DNA from: Profundicola sp048268105
GTDB lineage: Bacteria > Bacteroidota > Bacteroidia > Flavobacteriales > Weeksellaceae
DNA: 64,000 nt
Reading direction: 5' to 3'
Assembly (NCBI GenBank): GCA_048268105.1
Contig: JBLWWH010000013.1
Span: 1-64,000, forward strand
Part shown: positions 62,779 to 64,000 of the stretch, one piece after another
Layout: every line of letters begins with the position of its first letter
How positions within the stretch are numbered: position 1 is the first letter of the stretch
Notes under the pieces: generated by a model
Told to the model about the DNA's origin: nothing
The model's input: only the letters and a program-made list of their open reading frames with translations
The model's database searches: none
Translations under genes and position numbers: made by a program

Positions 62779-63178
62779 GGGGTCGACTGGTTTAGACAGC
62801 AAGCTGAATTAGTAGATAAGCATGTCGTGAAACGTTATGCACTCACGTTAAACAGACATTTCAACTTTTTAACTGGCAACAACAATTACGCTTTAGCGGC
62901 CTAATCGACTGAATTATAGTAAGTCTTGGCGTTATCCCTACAAGGTAGGGACGTTAAATGTCCTACGGACGCCCGCTCACCGTGGCTTCCGAATCTAGGG
63001 CACAGAAATACGGAGATAGAATAAAAGGAGTTCCGACTTTTATTCGAAACTTTTGGGACTAAGGTGTTAGCTAGGGTGTCTTTACCCAAGCTGCACACGA
63101 AAATTAAAGAAAAGACTAAACATGTAGAAAGTTTATTACTTCCTTGTTTGGACGCGGGTTCGAATCCCGCCGACTCCA
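62779..63178 (+). ncRNA. ssrA: tmRNA (ssrA)
   Basis: About 400 bases. The acceptor stem is GGGGTCG (62779-62785) with CGACTCC (63171-63177); a T-arm ends in GGTTCGAATCC at 63158-63168. CCA is not encoded (ACT follows). The tag frame is GGC AAC AAC AAT TAC GCT TTA GCG GCC TAA (GGC at 62875, stop at 62902-62904), giving GNNNYALAA if GGC is the resume codon. That ending matches tags of Bacteroides and Porphyromonas (G-x-x-N-Y-A-L-A-A). It rescues stalled ribosomes. The minus-strand frame across it is not a gene. Confidence 0.96.
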
Positions 63179-63203
63179 CTAGAGAATACGAAAATCTCAC
63201 AAT

Positions 63204-63265
63204 AAAAAGTCCACTCAACAAATGAAACTTGTTTCAAATTTGTTGATTGGGCTTTTTGTTTTTAA
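63204..63265 (+). terminator. Terminator of ssrA
   Basis: Long stem AAAAAGTCCACTCAACAAAT (63204-63223) pairs with ATTTGTTGATTGGGCTTTTT (63238-63257), two mismatches and G-T pairs, then T-rich sequence. Confidence 0.8.
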
Positions 63266-63383
63266 AGAAATTCTCCCAGGAAATTTATGAGATTTTCTAT
63301 TTTGACCTTGGGAGCTCATTCGGGATCAACGGAGTTAATCCTAAGAGTTAATGAAAGATTGTTATAGGAATTATAATCAATTT

Positions 63384-64000
63384 TTAATTTTGATATGAAG
63401 AAAGCTTTCCATTTTCAAAGTATAAATATACGTTGTCATAAATCCATTGTTCATGAACACCCCAAATACCAACTGTTCTATTTACGTCGTTAGGCATACC
63501 TAAAGATATTGTCGCCATTTCTTCTGTCATTCCTATCCAATAATAACCTTTTTTAAGTTTATCATAAGTTGCTTTACCATATTTCTGAATATACTTCTTT
63601 TCAATTTTCTCCCATTCAGCTTTTTGCTCTTTTAGCTTTTGTTCTGCTTGCAATTCCTCTAATTTTCTTTGTTCTGCTTCTTTAGCTAATATGAATTGAT
63701 CAATTTCTTCATTTCTCTCAACCCACATTATGCTTAAATAACCACATTTGTTTTTAGCACAAACTCCCAAGTAATCACCTTTTAAATCTTTAATTCCAAC
63801 ATCTTCATTTTCTTCTAAATCAGCAACAATGTTTCCTAGAGGTGTAGGAGAATCTTTCAAATTTGCTCCCTTTCTTACCTTCGTAGTCAATGTAGAATGA
63901 TTGAATTTATTTTGTAATTCCTTCATTTTTAGCTCTGAAATTAAATTATTAATTACTGATATAGAATCATTTAATGATTTAATCTGAGCTTGAATGTGAC
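63384..64000 (-). CDS. Coiled-coil protein with SH3-like and BamE-like parts, 5' end beyond window
   Basis: The frame is open from the stop at 63384 to the right edge; the ATG at 63926 is probably internal, because the upstream codons (HIQAQIKSLNDSISVINNLI) continue a coiled coil without a stop. In the visible 205 residues: helical N-part, an SH3-type module (KVRKGANLKDSPTPLGNIVA, GVCAKNKCGYL), a charged coiled coil, and a C-terminal segment YYWIGMTEEMATISLGMPND ending EQWIYDNVYLYFENGKLSSY, which resembles the SmpA/BamE pattern (GMTxxxVxxxxGxP). Function unknown; the start is outside the window. Confidence 0.75.
   Translation of the reverse strand, partial: HIQAQIKSLNDSISVINNLISELKMKELQNKFNHSTLTTKVRKGANLKDSPTPLGNIVADLEENEDVGIKDLKGDYLGVCAKNKCGYLSIMWVERNEEIDQFILAKEAEQRKLEELQAEQKLKEQKAEWEKIEKKYIQKYGKATYDKLKKGYYWIGMTEEMATISLGMPNDVNRTVGIWGVHEQWIYDNVYLYFENGKLSSYQN

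Noticed and set aside
63150..63178. tRNA-like GGTTCGAATCC element taken as a separate tRNA
   Set aside because: It is the T-arm and acceptor end of tmRNA; no anticodon arm is present.
62901..63221. Minus-strand 106-codon frame
   Set aside because: Runs across tmRNA; its start and sequence come from structured RNA.

Overview
The window reads as a stretch of chromosome from a low-GC member of the Bacteroidota, probably of the order Flavobacteriales. The evidence is: type IX secretion sorting domains on two secreted proteins (M1 peptidase at 47168 and the type B protein at 55342); promoters of the Bacteroidota form TTTG-N19/20-TAnnTTTG; almost no Shine-Dalgarno sequences; many SPII lipoproteins; a tmRNA tag ending NNNYALAA as in Bacteroides and Porphyromonas; and lineage-typical genes (HU-like protein, Fe-S CCG protein, GIN-domain lipoprotein, MeaB, App1-like protein). 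The species cannot be named from the sequence alone.

Layout. 1-10 kb: a truncated-looking protein resembling the C-terminal end of a PIWI domain runs off the left edge. It is followed by an HU-like nucleoid protein, two hypothetical proteins, a modular surface lipoprotein, a PLP-dependent decarboxylase and a DEAD-type RNA helicase. The gaps at 3.4-4.1 kb and 8.3-8.75 kb are packed with REP-like palindromic repeats. 10.98-19.53 kb: an array of eight integron gene cassettes, each with its own attC site, but no integrase gene in the window (a CALIN-type array). Its cargo is a secreted DUF6624-like protein, a secreted YD-repeat-like protein, a small membrane protein, an AraC regulator with an RclC/YkgB-like membrane protein, a DEDDh exonuclease-BRCT protein, a class D beta-lactamase lipoprotein, a tandem MliC-like lysozyme-inhibitor lipoprotein and a possible PD-(D/E)XK protein with a coiled coil. 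A consensus Bacteroidota promoter overlaps the left boundary and the last attC is truncated.

19.8-62.7 kb is ordinary core genome: CCG Fe-S protein, membrane pyrophosphatase fused to an OmpA domain, formate-THF ligase, aldo/keto reductase, Xaa-Pro aminopeptidase, deoxynucleoside kinase, esterase plus leucyl aminopeptidase, GIN lipoprotein, YtxH-like, DUF445, fumarylacetoacetase, FMN reductase, UvrA, YugP-like protease, GNAT protein, XRE regulator, M14 carboxypeptidase, serine dehydratase, MtaB-hydrolase-M1 peptidase operon, DNA clamp, PheT, META lipoprotein, AspS, type B T9SS protein, NlpC/P60, UspA, PNP-LpxK, and MeaB-fructosamine kinase-App1. 62.78-63.18 kb is ssrA (tmRNA). A coiled-coil protein with SH3-like and BamE-like parts runs off the right edge.

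The cassette array is the most notable region. Each cassette opens with a G/TT core box whose exact reverse complement appears just after (or overlapping) its own gene, and this pairing holds for all eight. Most cargo products are envelope or stress proteins, including a beta-lactamase. Secondary points of interest are the PIWI-like fragment, paired palindromic repeats, a dispersed repeat present in two inverted copies 9 kb apart, a shared palindromic operator candidate near an XRE regulator, and the pyrophosphatase-OmpA fusion.
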